DNA of 64,000 nt. Source: Pelagomonas calceolata (Eukaryota > Sar > Pelagophyceae > Pelagomonadales > Pelagomonadaceae). The position numbers and the translations under genes are program-made. The notes under the pieces were generated by a model, which had not been told where the DNA came from, ran no database searches, and saw nothing but the letters and a program-made list of their open reading frames with translations. The DNA lies in contig CAKKNE010000003.1 in assembly GCA_918797485.1 (NCBI GenBank), positions 1,488,001 through 1,552,000 of the forward strand, in the 5' to 3' direction. Positions 48,938-57,797 of the stretch are shown piece after piece; within the stretch, counting starts at the first letter, position 1; each line of letters starts with the position of its first letter.

Positions 48938-51385
48938 TCAGCAATGCCGCTTGGCGGCGGGCTCGTCGCGCGGGCCGTTCTCGGCCAGCGCGCGCCGCCG
49001 CGGCGACGGCGCGGCGACGGCGCACGGCGCCGGAGCCGGAGCAGAAGCCGCCGAGAGGAGGTCGCGAAAGACGGCCTCCGGGATGCACGGGACGCGGTGC
49101 TTCCGCGCGGCCTTGACCGCGCCGCATTCCTTACTGAGATGACCGTAGACGAGAAAGTCCGTCTTCTTCGTGACGCTCTTGTGGACCGTGGCGCCGAGGC
49201 GCTGGATCTCCGCGCGGACCTGGTGCAGAGTTAGGCCCGTCACGCCGCCCGTCCGCGCGACGCCCTTGCCGCGCAGGGCCTGGGGCGTCAACCGGTCATC
49301 GCACCAGACGATCGGCGTCGCTTCCAGGCGCGCCACGCGCGCCGCCTTCGCCCGCTCGATCGCACCCTCCTCCAGGAGCGACATGAAGTAGTCGACGTCG
49401 ACGAGGCGGTTGCCGGCCTTCGTGACGTTGCCGTCGCCCGAGCCAATGCGTCCGATGACGTAGTGCGTGTCGCCGCTCGTGGCGCGTGTGACCGCCTCGA
49501 CGTGCAGGAGCTCCACCAGAACGTCTTTCAGCTTCTGCTTCGATGCGGGCAGATCCCCCCCAGAGATCACGACGCGCTTGTCGCGGAAGTCCTGCAACGA
49601 GGGCCGCACTTCCGTCGGCGGCGGCGGCGCGCGGGGGCGTGACGGCAGCGTGACGGCGGCGCGGGCGCCGCCGCCGGCCTCGGCCTCGATGCCGCGCTGA
49701 AACGCCGCGAGCAGCTTCGGCATGCGCTGGGCGCACTGCTTTGCCGACCGCGTGCCGACGCGCTTCGCGGCGGTGTTCGTCCATAAGTGCATCGTGCCGT
49801 TGTTGGTCGCTTTGTAGGCCTCCCAAAGTAGGGCGTCCTCGTCGGGCAACCACTTTCGGTAAGGCGACGGCGTGGCGTCCGGAGAAGCGGTAGACGGCGA
49901 CGGCGCGGCGGGCAGCAGCGCGGGCAGCGGTTCAGGAGCGACGGCAGCAGCGGCGGCGAGCGGCGTCAGAACGGAGGGCGGCGAGGACGGCGGAGACGGC
50001 ACGGAGACGGACGTCTTCTTGCGAGGGCGGCTGCGCGGCCGAGGTGCCATGCACTCCTTCACGGCCTTCTCGAGGAGCGGGCCCGACAAATCGAGGACCG
50101 GCGAGGGCTGCTTCTTGAGGAAGGCTTCCAAGCGCTTCTTGAGGCCGCCGTTCAACTTGTTCTTGATGAAGTGGTCCGTCCGGCCCGGGAGTCGCTTGGC
50201 AATTGCGCCCGGGCCCTTCTTGCGGGATACTTCGGATAATACTATCCTGAGCTCCTCCTTCGTGAGCGGCACCTTCGACATGTTCGGGTCCAACTCGTAC
50301 TTCCAGCGGCGGCGGCACTGCTTGTCCGTTCTATCGGGCATCGTCGCGGCGACCTTCGGCCAATAACCATGGCGGCCAGATGTGGACGGGGGCGGGCCCG
50401 CCACAAAGACGGCCCGCCTCAGCGCCGCGTCCTGCTCGCCCGTCCACACCTCGCCGTAGCGCACGTGCGTCGCAGCTTGCGTCGACCGCGCCGCCGCGAG
50501 CGCCGCCGCGTCCGCGCACGCCTTCTCGATCGCGTCGCGGTCCTCCCGCGGGAAGTGGCCGAGGTCGACGACGGCCAGACCATGACCGCGCCCGGCGCCA
50601 ATGCCGCCGGAGACGCCCGGCGCGGGGCCGAGCGGCGCGTCGGCGCGTCGCAGCGCGAGCGCGCCGTAAGTGTTGCCGCAGGCGCTAGGCGAGCGCACCA
50701 CGCCCGGGAACCGCGCGTTAACGAGCGCGGCGACGGCATCCCAGTAGCCGGTGCCGCCCTGCGCCTTGACGACCTCAACGAGGAAGTCCTGCGCCTCTAG
50801 CGACCACCGGACATTGGTGATGCCGGTGTAGCCAGGCACAAGTGTGCCATCTCGCAGGGCCAGCTGGTACAGGTCGCGCGTGCCGTCAAACGTGCCGGCG
50901 GGCACGGTCGAGCAGCAGCAGTACAGGACGAGCGAGCCATCGTCGTCCTTGTGCACGCTGGCGCCGCAGAGGTTGATGTTCAGCTCGTCAAAGCCCTGGC
51001 CGAAGAGCTGGCGCAGCGCCTTCACGACGGCCCGGCGCCAGGTCTCCTCGGCGCCGACGCCGTCGGCGTACGCCTTGCCGTCGGCCTTGTAACCCTGGAG
51101 GTTCTTGACCTTGACGGCGAACGTGAACATCTGCGCGTCGCCGTCCTCGAGGCCCTCGAGGCCGAGGTTGTTGAGGGGCATCGAGTGCACGCCGATGATG
51201 CTCTTGGCGGCGACCCAGTGCTTGGAGCCGCCCAAATAGACGCTTTTGAGCTTGAAACCGGCCTCGTGAAGCCTGCGGACGACGTCAGCGGCCACTGATG
51301 TGATGGCCTCGCCGAGGTACTCGACTTCAAAGAGTTGCACGTTGCGGCCGCGCAGCGTGGAGGACATGGTCACGTGGAAGGACAT
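48938..51385 (-). CDS. MYB/SANT-repeat protein with C-terminal BRCT domains
   Basis: 815 residues, intronless. The first ATG is 51383-51385; a second Met 6 codons on (MSSTLRGRN) is an equally good start. An N-terminal conserved region of about 200 residues (EVEYLGEAITSVAADVVRRL, SIIGVHSMPLNN) is unknown to me. MYB/SANT repeats follow: GEVWTGEQDAALRRAV to RTDKQCRRRWKYEL, LTKEELRIVLSEVSRKKGPG to GRTDHFIKNKLNG, and after a Pro/Ser linker WLPDEDALLWEAYKATN to SAKQCAQRMPKLL. The C-terminus has a BRCT-like region (DKRVVISGGDLPASKQKLKD) and a clearer BRCT (VHKSVTKKTDFLVYG to HRVPCIPEAVFRDLL). It ends in a basic tail. MYB plus BRCT suggests a chromatin or DNA-damage factor; the exact role is unknown. 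Confidence 0.82.
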   Translation of the reverse strand: MSFHVTMSSTLRGRNVQLFEVEYLGEAITSVAADVVRRLHEAGFKLKSVYLGGSKHWVAAKSIIGVHSMPLNNLGLEGLEDGDAQMFTFAVKVKNLQGYKADGKAYADGVGAEETWRRAVVKALRQLFGQGFDELNINLCGASVHKDDDGSLVLYCCCSTVPAGTFDGTRDLYQLALRDGTLVPGYTGITNVRWSLEAQDFLVEVVKAQGGTGYWDAVAALVNARFPGVVRSPSACGNTYGALALRRADAPLGPAPGVSGGIGAGRGHGLAVVDLGHFPREDRDAIEKACADAAALAAARSTQAATHVRYGEVWTGEQDAALRRAVFVAGPPPSTSGRHGYWPKVAATMPDRTDKQCRRRWKYELDPNMSKVPLTKEELRIVLSEVSRKKGPGAIAKRLPGRTDHFIKNKLNGGLKKRLEAFLKKQPSPVLDLSGPLLEKAVKECMAPRPRSRPRKKTSVSVPSPPSSPPSVLTPLAAAAAVAPEPLPALLPAAPSPSTASPDATPSPYRKWLPDEDALLWEAYKATNNGTMHLWTNTAAKRVGTRSAKQCAQRMPKLLAAFQRGIEAEAGGGARAAVTLPSRPRAPPPPTEVRPSLQDFRDKRVVISGGDLPASKQKLKDVLVELLHVEAVTRATSGDTHYVIGRIGSGDGNVTKAGNRLVDVDYFMSLLEEGAIERAKAARVARLEATPIVWCDDRLTPQALRGKGVARTGGVTGLTLHQVRAEIQRLGATVHKSVTKKTDFLVYGHLSKECGAVKAARKHRVPCIPEAVFRDLLSAASAPAPAPCAVAAPSPRRRALAENGPRDEPAAKRHC

Positions 51386-52355
51386 GTTTCAATCGGGGCG
51401 GCGGCGAGCAGCTGCGGAGCTGCTGCTCGCTCTGGCGCCTGCGCGAGCGGAGCGCAGCGCTGCAGTACCGGGTGGGGTCTGGGAGCTGGCCGAATGCCTG
51501 CGCGCGGGCGAAACGGCGCGTTTGCGCTGCGTTTTTTAGGGAGCCTGTTAGCTAACGATGTTCCCCCTATCATCCGCGTGCCCGCAAAAAACGAAAATCT
51601 GCGGGACTACGCCTCGCTTCCCCGCCGGCGGGGAGAGGGTCCGCGGGAGATACCTAGCAGTCGTTATCTCCGAGTATGGTCCATCGAATGCTCTGGCCTT
51701 GCGACGGCCTTCTCTCGTCATAAGCGGGGCGTTCTGGACGGCTGGGGAGCTTTGTGAGGAGGAGTACCGCGCAGCGCCCTCAACTTCGCCTGCCAAAAAA
51801 GTCTCGTTTGCCCAGCGAAGCGCAAGCTAAAAAACGCTCTACGGAGCACAAAATCGCGCGGCGCAGCGTCCTGCGACATTCATCAGAGTACCAGACCTGG
51901 CGCGGCACTACTGCGCGCTGGGCGCAGCGTCGCGGCGCGTTTTCGCGCAGCGCTGGACGATTTCGTGGCTGTGGTCTGTTTAGGCCAGTGTGCGGCGCGC
52001 GCGCCCGCGCGGGGCACGGGAACCCGCCTCAAGCAATTGAGTGCTACCGGATACCCCGTGGGCGCGCCGCCACCGCCGCCTACACACGCGCGCGCGTTCC
52101 AACACCCGTGCGCGCGCCGACGCCACCCGTTGGGCGTGCCGCCGCCGCGCGCCGCGCGCCCGCCCGCAACTGGCAGCGCACCGCGCCGCGCGCGGCGGCG
52201 TGCACGCGCTGCGCGGGCCGCCGCCGCCGCCGCAAACACACAAAACACAACCCCGCGGCGCGCCGAGCCACGGTTTCACCCGGTCGCCCCACCGCAGGTC
52301 GTTAACTCGACAAAAAAACACCACAACCGAACACCACAAGAAGAACACCACCAGA
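51386..52355. other. Divergent intergenic spacer between the MYB-BRCT gene and CDC20
   Basis: About 970 bp, the longest gene-free stretch of the right half. A perfect palindrome GTTAGCTAAC lies at 51547-51556, 162 nt upstream of the MYB-BRCT start, in the position where other genes carry the CTAG motif. Open frames across it are compositional. No RNA gene recognised. Confidence 0.45.
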
Positions 52356-53786
52356 ATGTCGGCCATGAAAGCGCTACGCGACAAGAACGCCGACCTCGCC
52401 GACCTCGAGAAGATCCTGAACCCGACCGACGTGAAGAGTTCCGTGATGCCGCGCTGGCAGCGCAAGGCCCTCCAACGGTCTGATAGCTCGACGTCGAACG
52501 ACCGCTTCATCCCGACGCGGTCGGCCATCGACTTCGACCAGGCGGGCCACGTCATGTCCTCGTCGGAGAACTCGTCTTCGTCGGAGGGCGAGTCCGATGA
52601 ATCGAAGGAGGCGCGCCAAGTACACGCTGATAGACTCAAGGCCGGCCTCTTGGATGCCGAAAGTCGCGTGCTCGCGTACAAACAAAAGGCACCCGCACCA
52701 AAAGCCGGCTACGTGAACTCGTTGAAAGTGTTGTACACGGCGCACGGCTCCCAGCAAGTGCGGAAGGCGAAATCCACAAGACACATTCCGAGCGCGCCTT
52801 CTCGAGTCCTGGACGCTCCGGACCTCTTGGACGACTACTACCTCAACTTGACGTCCTGGGGCGCGAACAACTGCGTCGCCGTGGCCTTGGGCCCGACGGT
52901 CTACGTCTGGAACGCCGGCACGGGCGCCATCACGGAGTTACTGACCTTAGACGAAGGTGACGATTACGTCTGCTCCGTGTCGTGGCTGCCGGGCGAGACG
53001 GGCGCCGGCCACTTGGCCGTCGGGACGTCTGCCGGTTCCACGGAGCTCTGGGACGTCGCGGCGTCGCGAGCGTTGCGGCGCATGGACGGCCACGCGGCGC
53101 GCGTGTCTTGCTTGGCCTGGAACGGGCATTGCCTGTCTTCGGCTGGTAGAGATGCTACCATCGTCCACCACGACGTGAGGATCCGGGACCACGCGACCGG
53201 TTCGTGTGTTGGTCATCAACAGGAGATCTGCGGGCTGTCCTGGTCGCCTGATGGCACTACCTTAGCTTCCGGCGCGAACGATAATTGTGTGATGCTCTGG
53301 AGCGCCGCGCAGACGGGCGTGCGGTCACAAGCGCCGGCTCATTCGTTGACGGACCACACGGCGGCCGTGAAGGCGTTAGCTTGGAGCCCGCACGACCGCC
53401 ACGTACTGGCGTCGGGCGGCGGCACGGCCGACCGGTGCATCAAGCTCTGGAACGCTTCTACCGGAATCAATCTCAACAGTGTGGACACGGGCTCGCAAGT
53501 CTGCGCGCTCGCGTGGAACCCTAGGGAGAAGGAGTTATTGTCTGGACACGGCTACGCCGAGAACCAGCTGTCGCTCTGGAAGTACCCTGCCATGGCGCGC
53601 GTCAAAGATCTCAAAGGACATACTGGAAGAGTGTTGGCTTTATGTACGTCGCCTGATGGTTCTACCGTGTTATCCGCGGGCGCCGACGAGACCTTACGGT
53701 TCTGGGACTGCTTCGGCACCGCGCCGGCGAAGAAGGGCAAGAGCCGCGCCGCCGCTTTAAGCAAGGGCGTCGTGTGCATCCGGTGA
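52356..53786 (+). CDS. CDC20: CDC20/Fizzy anaphase-promoting-complex activator
   Basis: 476 residues, intronless, ATG 52356 (MSAMKALRDKN), TGA 53784-53786. The N-terminal regulatory part has the C-box DRFIPTRS, used to bind the APC/C, and LKVLYTA, matching the LKVLYS segment next to the MAD2-interaction motif of animal Cdc20. A seven-blade WD40 propeller follows, from DDYYLNLTSWGANNCVAVAL, with ICGLSWSPDGTTLASGANDN among the blades, to LSAGADETLRFWDCF. The protein ends in Ile-Arg, the IR tail that docks on APC subunits. Together these identify CDC20 (or a CDC20/CDH1-type activator) with confidence; the MAD2-motif neighbourhood favours CDC20. Confidence 0.93.
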   Translation: MSAMKALRDKNADLADLEKILNPTDVKSSVMPRWQRKALQRSDSSTSNDRFIPTRSAIDFDQAGHVMSSSENSSSSEGESDESKEARQVHADRLKAGLLDAESRVLAYKQKAPAPKAGYVNSLKVLYTAHGSQQVRKAKSTRHIPSAPSRVLDAPDLLDDYYLNLTSWGANNCVAVALGPTVYVWNAGTGAITELLTLDEGDDYVCSVSWLPGETGAGHLAVGTSAGSTELWDVAASRALRRMDGHAARVSCLAWNGHCLSSAGRDATIVHHDVRIRDHATGSCVGHQQEICGLSWSPDGTTLASGANDNCVMLWSAAQTGVRSQAPAHSLTDHTAAVKALAWSPHDRHVLASGGGTADRCIKLWNASTGINLNSVDTGSQVCALAWNPREKELLSGHGYAENQLSLWKYPAMARVKDLKGHTGRVLALCTSPDGSTVLSAGADETLRFWDCFGTAPAKKGKSRAAALSKGVVCIR

Positions 53787-54247
53787 AGTTCTCGCGTTGG
53801 TGTCCTCTGTTTTTCCCTACGCAGGCAACGCGTCGATTTTCGTTCGTTCGCGAGAGCGGGGGGTGGTTGTGGGGGTATCGCATCGCGGGGACTTCAGTTG
53901 GACCGACCCGCCTTGAGCCTTTGCTCGGCACTTTTCCTTTCACCGGTGTCTTCGGGCACCCCACTTGTACATCGAAGTTGTCGACGCGCCGACGGCGTCC
54001 AGGGCTGCCGACGCCGACGACTTCACGAGACCTCCGAGTCCCCGAGCAGGCCCGCCCCCACGAGAATGTTTTAAGGTTAGGTAAAACTATATACAGGGAC
54101 TAGAAATATGGACAAGATAAACAGTGGCAGGTTGCAACAGGTAACGATCGGTCTTGGGTGGTGATCGCGATATGTACAGACAGCGTGTCCCTCTGTAAAG
54201 AGACACGCAAGATGCAGTGCGCGGCGTCGCACTACGTCAAATAAACT
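53787..54247. other. Convergent intergenic spacer
   Basis: 461 bp between two 3' ends. A GTGTC...GACAC pair near 54185-54207 could form a small hairpin, possibly in a 3' UTR. No palindromic GCTAGTG motif, no gene. Confidence 0.4.
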
Positions 54248-55306
54248 TCAGAGGTCGGCCCAGGGCTCCAGCAGCGCGGCGATGCCGTCGAGCTCGTCGT
54301 CATTAATGTCGAGCGACGGCGCTTGCGTCGAGCAGACGGGGAAGGCGCCCGCGAAGGATGAGTTGGGGTTCGCGAGGGCGTCCCGCAGCCGCTGCTTGAG
54401 CACGCCCTTGAGGCCCTCCGTCGACAGGCCCCGAGACGCGAGCTGCGCTCGTAACTCGTGGACTTTCAACGCAGGAGGTCTCGAGGGCCGGTGGCGCTTC
54501 TTCTTCTCGCCCGTAGCAGGTAGGGGACGCTTCAGAGAAGGTGGAGATGGCGGTACGGAGGTCGAGAGCGGCGGCTTCGGTCTGGGGGGAGGCGCCTCGA
54601 CGCACTCCTCCGTCACGCCGGACTCGGCCGCGGCCTCGCGCCGGAAGGCGGCTCGGCAGCGCTCCAACCTTAATAATGAATCGGGCGGGCACTCCTCGAC
54701 GCGGCGAAACACCAACTTCCCGATGGACTGGCCGGCGGCGTACTTTTTACTGATGCGCATCCTTTCACATCTCAGCTCCGCAGCCAGAAAAGCTCGTAAG
54801 GTCGTCCCTTCGCGGCAGCCCGGGACGCGCCCGGCCTTGAAGAGCTCGATGAGTAACTCCGCGAGCGCGACCTCCGTAGCGGACCACTTGCCCCTCCTCA
54901 TGGGCTGGACGACCTTTCTGGGTGGTGGCGGCAAGGCTAATGTGTCGTCGGAAGTCGACCTTGAAACAGGATTGGGCACGAGGCTGTCTCCGCTCACCTT
55001 GTAGAGCTCGGGCAGCTCCACAAAAGAAGTAGAGCGGCTGACCACCGGGTGTAGGAGCGGCGCCGCGTAGTGCGTCGGCGGCGACGGGCTCGCGCTGACG
55101 ACGGGACCGGCCTCGGGGTCCGGCTCGGCGTCCGACGACTCGGGGGTCACCTTGACGTTGGTTTGGGCGAGCGCCCTCACAAAATTCGGGTGCCCCGCGG
55201 GCACCAGGGCCTCGGGCCTAGTGGTGAAGGGGCTGGTCGCGTGCCCGCCGGCCGCCGGCGCCGCCAGCCCCTCGTTGAAGGGGTTGCATAAAAGGGGGGA
55301 GGCCAT
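54248..55306 (-). CDS. SAP-domain protein with a stramenopile-type conserved region
   Basis: 352 residues from ATG 55304-55306 (MASPLLCNPFNEG), TGA 54248-54250. An in-frame ATG at 55510 exists, but the upstream half-site at 55463 and the change in composition favour 55306. The middle (RRGKWSATEVALAELLIELF, then EGTTLRAFLAAELRCERMRI, SKKYAAGQSIGKLVF) is a conserved block I associate with unnamed diatom and other stramenopile nuclear proteins. Near the C-terminus, LKVHELRAQLASRGLSTEGL followed by KGVLKQRLRDAL fits a SAP DNA-binding motif. Probably a nuclear, chromatin-associated protein. Confidence 0.7.
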   Translation of the reverse strand: MASPLLCNPFNEGLAAPAAGGHATSPFTTRPEALVPAGHPNFVRALAQTNVKVTPESSDAEPDPEAGPVVSASPSPPTHYAAPLLHPVVSRSTSFVELPELYKVSGDSLVPNPVSRSTSDDTLALPPPPRKVVQPMRRGKWSATEVALAELLIELFKAGRVPGCREGTTLRAFLAAELRCERMRISKKYAAGQSIGKLVFRRVEECPPDSLLRLERCRAAFRREAAAESGVTEECVEAPPPRPKPPLSTSVPPSPPSLKRPLPATGEKKKRHRPSRPPALKVHELRAQLASRGLSTEGLKGVLKQRLRDALANPNSSFAGAFPVCSTQAPSLDINDDELDGIAALLEPWADL

Positions 55307-55462
55307 CGCCGCGGGCCGCCCTGCCTGTCTATCCGTTTTTGTAAAACCGGTGTGGACCCACCGGTGGCGCTGCCCCGCCCGGCGGCGGGCTGCCTGCCTC
55401 CTGCTGCGCGCTGGCAATGGCAATCGCTGTGCTCCCAACCGGGGCTGCCTAGCAGAGTGGCT

Positions 55463-55472
55463 GCTAGTGTCT
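55463..55472. promoter_or_regulatory. Half-site of the palindromic upstream motif
   Basis: GCTAGTGTCT without the right arm, 157 nt upstream of the start at 55306, the same distance range as the full copies. Confidence 0.3.
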
Positions 55473-55530
55473 GGAAAAAATCTCCGGAACCCTGGGAACC
55501 CTGGGAACATAGGTATAAAAACAAACCTTT

Positions 55531-56148
55531 TTAGAGCGCTTGGAGAGGGCTACTTTTCGCGTCCTCCGCGTTCTCCCGCACGAAGGGCGCCACGGACTTG
55601 AAATGAGGGTGCTTCGAGTCTTTCAGTAATTGGAAGACCACCGCCTCCGAGGTAGACAACACGGCGCCCGCGCCCGCCAACCTCTTCAAAGCAACGGATC
55701 GGTCGAACGGCCGTTGGGACGACACGGCGTCGCACGCAATGTGGACATGTAATCCTTGATCTAACAAATCCAACGTCGTCTGCAGCACACAGACGTGCGT
55801 CTCCAACCCACATAAAACGCAGGACTCAATACCCATCGAAGACAGATGAGACATGACCTCCGGCGTCGCCATCGAGAACATGGTCTTCTCGAACGTTCGA
55901 TTTTTTTCCTTCTGCTGGATTAATGTAGAAAGTTCAGGCACGGTCTGTTTGAATGCTTTCGGATATTGTTCAGTGCACACGACCGGCAGATCTAACGCGT
56001 TCGCGACCTTCACTAAATAAGACGAACACTTCACGAGCTCCTGGAACCCAAAGATGATCTCCGTGAAGCGCTGCTGGACGTCGCAGACGAGCACGCAGGT
56101 CGTGGCGGGGTTCAGCTTCTGCACACTGGCTTTGAGCATGGTGGCCAT
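55531..56148 (-). CDS. Isochorismatase-fold cysteine hydrolase (ISOC1/2-like)
   Basis: 205 residues, intronless, ATG 56146-56148, TAA 55531-55533. Strand 1 carries the catalytic Asp in TCVLVCDVQQRF. LPVVCTEQYPKAF and KTMFSMATPEV follow, and the nucleophile is in SCVLCGLETHVCVLQT (Cys of HVCV). Length and motifs match the ISOC1/ISOC2 branch of isochorismatase-like hydrolases, many of unknown substrate. No targeting peptide is evident. Confidence 0.88.
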   Translation of the reverse strand: MATMLKASVQKLNPATTCVLVCDVQQRFTEIIFGFQELVKCSSYLVKVANALDLPVVCTEQYPKAFKQTVPELSTLIQQKEKNRTFEKTMFSMATPEVMSHLSSMGIESCVLCGLETHVCVLQTTLDLLDQGLHVHIACDAVSSQRPFDRSVALKRLAGAGAVLSTSEAVVFQLLKDSKHPHFKSVAPFVRENAEDAKSSPLQAL

Positions 56149-56166
56149 GGTTTCTCGTCTTCCGAT

Positions 56167-56213
56167 CGCTGTGGTCTTTTGAGAATGCTTCGTGGCGAGC
56201 GCTGTGGTCTTTT
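56167..56213. repeat. Direct repeat of CGCTGTGGTCTTTT upstream of the isochorismatase gene
   Basis: CGCTGTGGTCTTTT occurs at 56167-56180 and 56200-56213, 33 bp apart, just upstream of the minus-strand start at 56148. It could be a local duplication or a pair of factor-binding sites. Confidence 0.5.
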
Positions 56214-56285
56214 TTGGCGTATTTTTGCGTCCCAGCGCTCTGCTATGGCCTTCGTAGGGCTGGTTTTTGGCTCGAGGGGCTGGTT

Positions 56286-56308
56286 GCTAGTATGTGACCG
56301 CCGCTAGC
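56286..56308. promoter_or_regulatory. Palindromic upstream motif, copy 9
   Basis: GCTAGTATGTGACCG...CGCTAGC in the 416-bp divergent spacer, 138 nt from the start at 56148 and 257 nt from the start at 56565. Confidence 0.5.
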
Positions 56309-56564
56309 TGCGGCTGATTATGGGAATCGGTGCCAGCGCTGTGCGAAGAGCGTAAACGTTGGCGTTGGCAGCTCTCTGGATCTCTGAGAACCCACCGTAA
56401 CGCACTCGCATCCACGCGGAGCCCTGGGGACGGCTGCCAGAGGCACAGTGGCTGCAGCCTGTTCAGACGCCCGACGCCGACGGCGCGCAAGCTATACAGA
56501 TTACACAGGGGCGGAGGCGACAGCAGATCTGAGGCCCAGCAACTCCAGCTGAAAGACAAGAGTC

Positions 56565-57671
56565 ATGTCGTACCAGGTCCAGGTACCGAACTACGACACG
56601 ACGACCGGCGCGCCGCTGCCGGCGGGCTGGGTCCGCTGGGTCGATCCAGAGAGCGACGAGTTCTACTATCACAACGAGACGACGGGCGAGACGACCTGGG
56701 ACGACCCCACGCGCTGGAAGGTGGGCCTGCTCTTCGATCGACTCAGAGGCGAACCACCGAAGGATGCACCTCTGTATAGGCCGCGGACGATCGAGTGCGC
56801 CTTCGCGGAGTACTCTTCTGCTGATACTGATGAAAGCGACGGCGACGCGCCCGTCACGCTGCGCGTCTACGACGTGAGTTTTAGGGGTGCGGGAGCGCTC
56901 AATTCATTGCTGAATGGCTCGTCTGGAGCGTTCCATACGGCCATCGAGGTGCACGGGCTAGAGTGGTCATTTGGCGCCACAGCAGACGACGACGACGACA
57001 CGAGCGGCATTTTTTGTTGCGACCCGGCGTCGGCCCAGCCGCACCGCTACCGCGAGGCCATCTCGTTGGGCCGCACGAAGAAGTCGCCCGTCGACGTGTT
57101 CAATATCCTGCTGCGGCTCGCGCCGTTCTGGCTCGGGAAGTCGTATGACGTGCTGCGGAAGAACTGCAACTCGTTCTGCATCCTGTTTTCCGGCGAGCTG
57201 GGCGCCGACGCGCCGCCGCCGTGGACGCACCGATTGGGCGACGGCGCCGCGGCTTTAGATGACCGGGTCTCGCGGCTGCTGGAGACGACAGGCTTGGGTG
57301 GTGGGGACGAGCCGCGCGCCGACGGGCCGGCGGCGGTGGTCTGGGACCATCCTCAGTGGTGTGCGCGCCACTTCGACTCGTTGGCAGAAGCGGAACGTTT
57401 GTGGGCCGCCCTGCCGCTCGCGCACGCGGCTTGTTTTTTCGTGCGGGACGCTCCCTCATTAACTATAGACGGCGCCGACGCGCCGGCCGTCGAGTGGACC
57501 CTGCACAAATCTTATGGGTTGCCCCACGCGACGGCGCGCATCCGAGACCGGTTCGCGTCCACGCGCGCGCTGCGGCGGCGCGCGCCGCCGCCCGTCCGGC
57601 CCGCGGCGAACCTACTGCGACCGCCGCGACGGCCTCTGGGAGCTAGCGAGTCGAAGGAGGTAGAATTGTAA
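56565..57671 (+). CDS. WW-domain PPPDE (DeSI-like) cysteine peptidase
   Basis: 368 residues, intronless, ATG 56565, TAA 57669-57671. Residues 18-50 form a WW domain (LPAGWVRWVDPESDEFYYHN, then ETTWDDP). A PPPDE fold lies at about residues 95-230: VTLRVYDVSF, the catalytic His in AFHTAIEVHGLEWSFG, and the Cys in LRKNCNSFCILFSGEL. These are the two catalytic residues of the DeSI deSUMOylating/deubiquitinating family. The C-terminal 140 residues are less conserved. The WW domain probably recruits proline-rich substrates; WW-PPPDE is an uncommon pairing. Confidence 0.87.
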   Translation: MSYQVQVPNYDTTTGAPLPAGWVRWVDPESDEFYYHNETTGETTWDDPTRWKVGLLFDRLRGEPPKDAPLYRPRTIECAFAEYSSADTDESDGDAPVTLRVYDVSFRGAGALNSLLNGSSGAFHTAIEVHGLEWSFGATADDDDDTSGIFCCDPASAQPHRYREAISLGRTKKSPVDVFNILLRLAPFWLGKSYDVLRKNCNSFCILFSGELGADAPPPWTHRLGDGAAALDDRVSRLLETTGLGGGDEPRADGPAAVVWDHPQWCARHFDSLAEAERLWAALPLAHAACFFVRDAPSLTIDGADAPAVEWTLHKSYGLPHATARIRDRFASTRALRRRAPPPVRPAANLLRPPRRPLGASESKEVEL

Positions 57672-57756
57672 GTTCCTTGTTGTGTACCTTGTTTGCGAAG
57701 AACACTCCCGAGGGGCGACGGCGTATGAGGGTGTGCGGTCGCGCGGCGGGGAGATT

Positions 57757-57797
57757 GTTCAAGTTCAAGTTATAGAAGCTTAAAGTTGAACTTGAAC
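57757..57797. repeat. 12-bp-stem hairpin across the stop codon of the MYND/TPR gene
   Basis: GTTCAAGTTCAA (57757-57768) and TTGAACTTGAAC (57786-57797) are perfect inverse complements around the TAA at 57770-57772. Part of the right arm codes for FKFNFK, so the symmetry could partly reflect the peptide repeat. Confidence 0.6.

Noticed and set aside
51386-52355. RNA gene in the long spacer before CDC20
   Set aside because: I looked for tRNA box B-like GTTCRA words and paired arms and saw none; nothing supports an RNA gene.
55307-55510. Upstream ATG of the SAP protein (55510)
   Set aside because: The extension is Arg-rich without conserved features, and a motif half-site 157 nt before 55306 suggests the promoter lies inside it.
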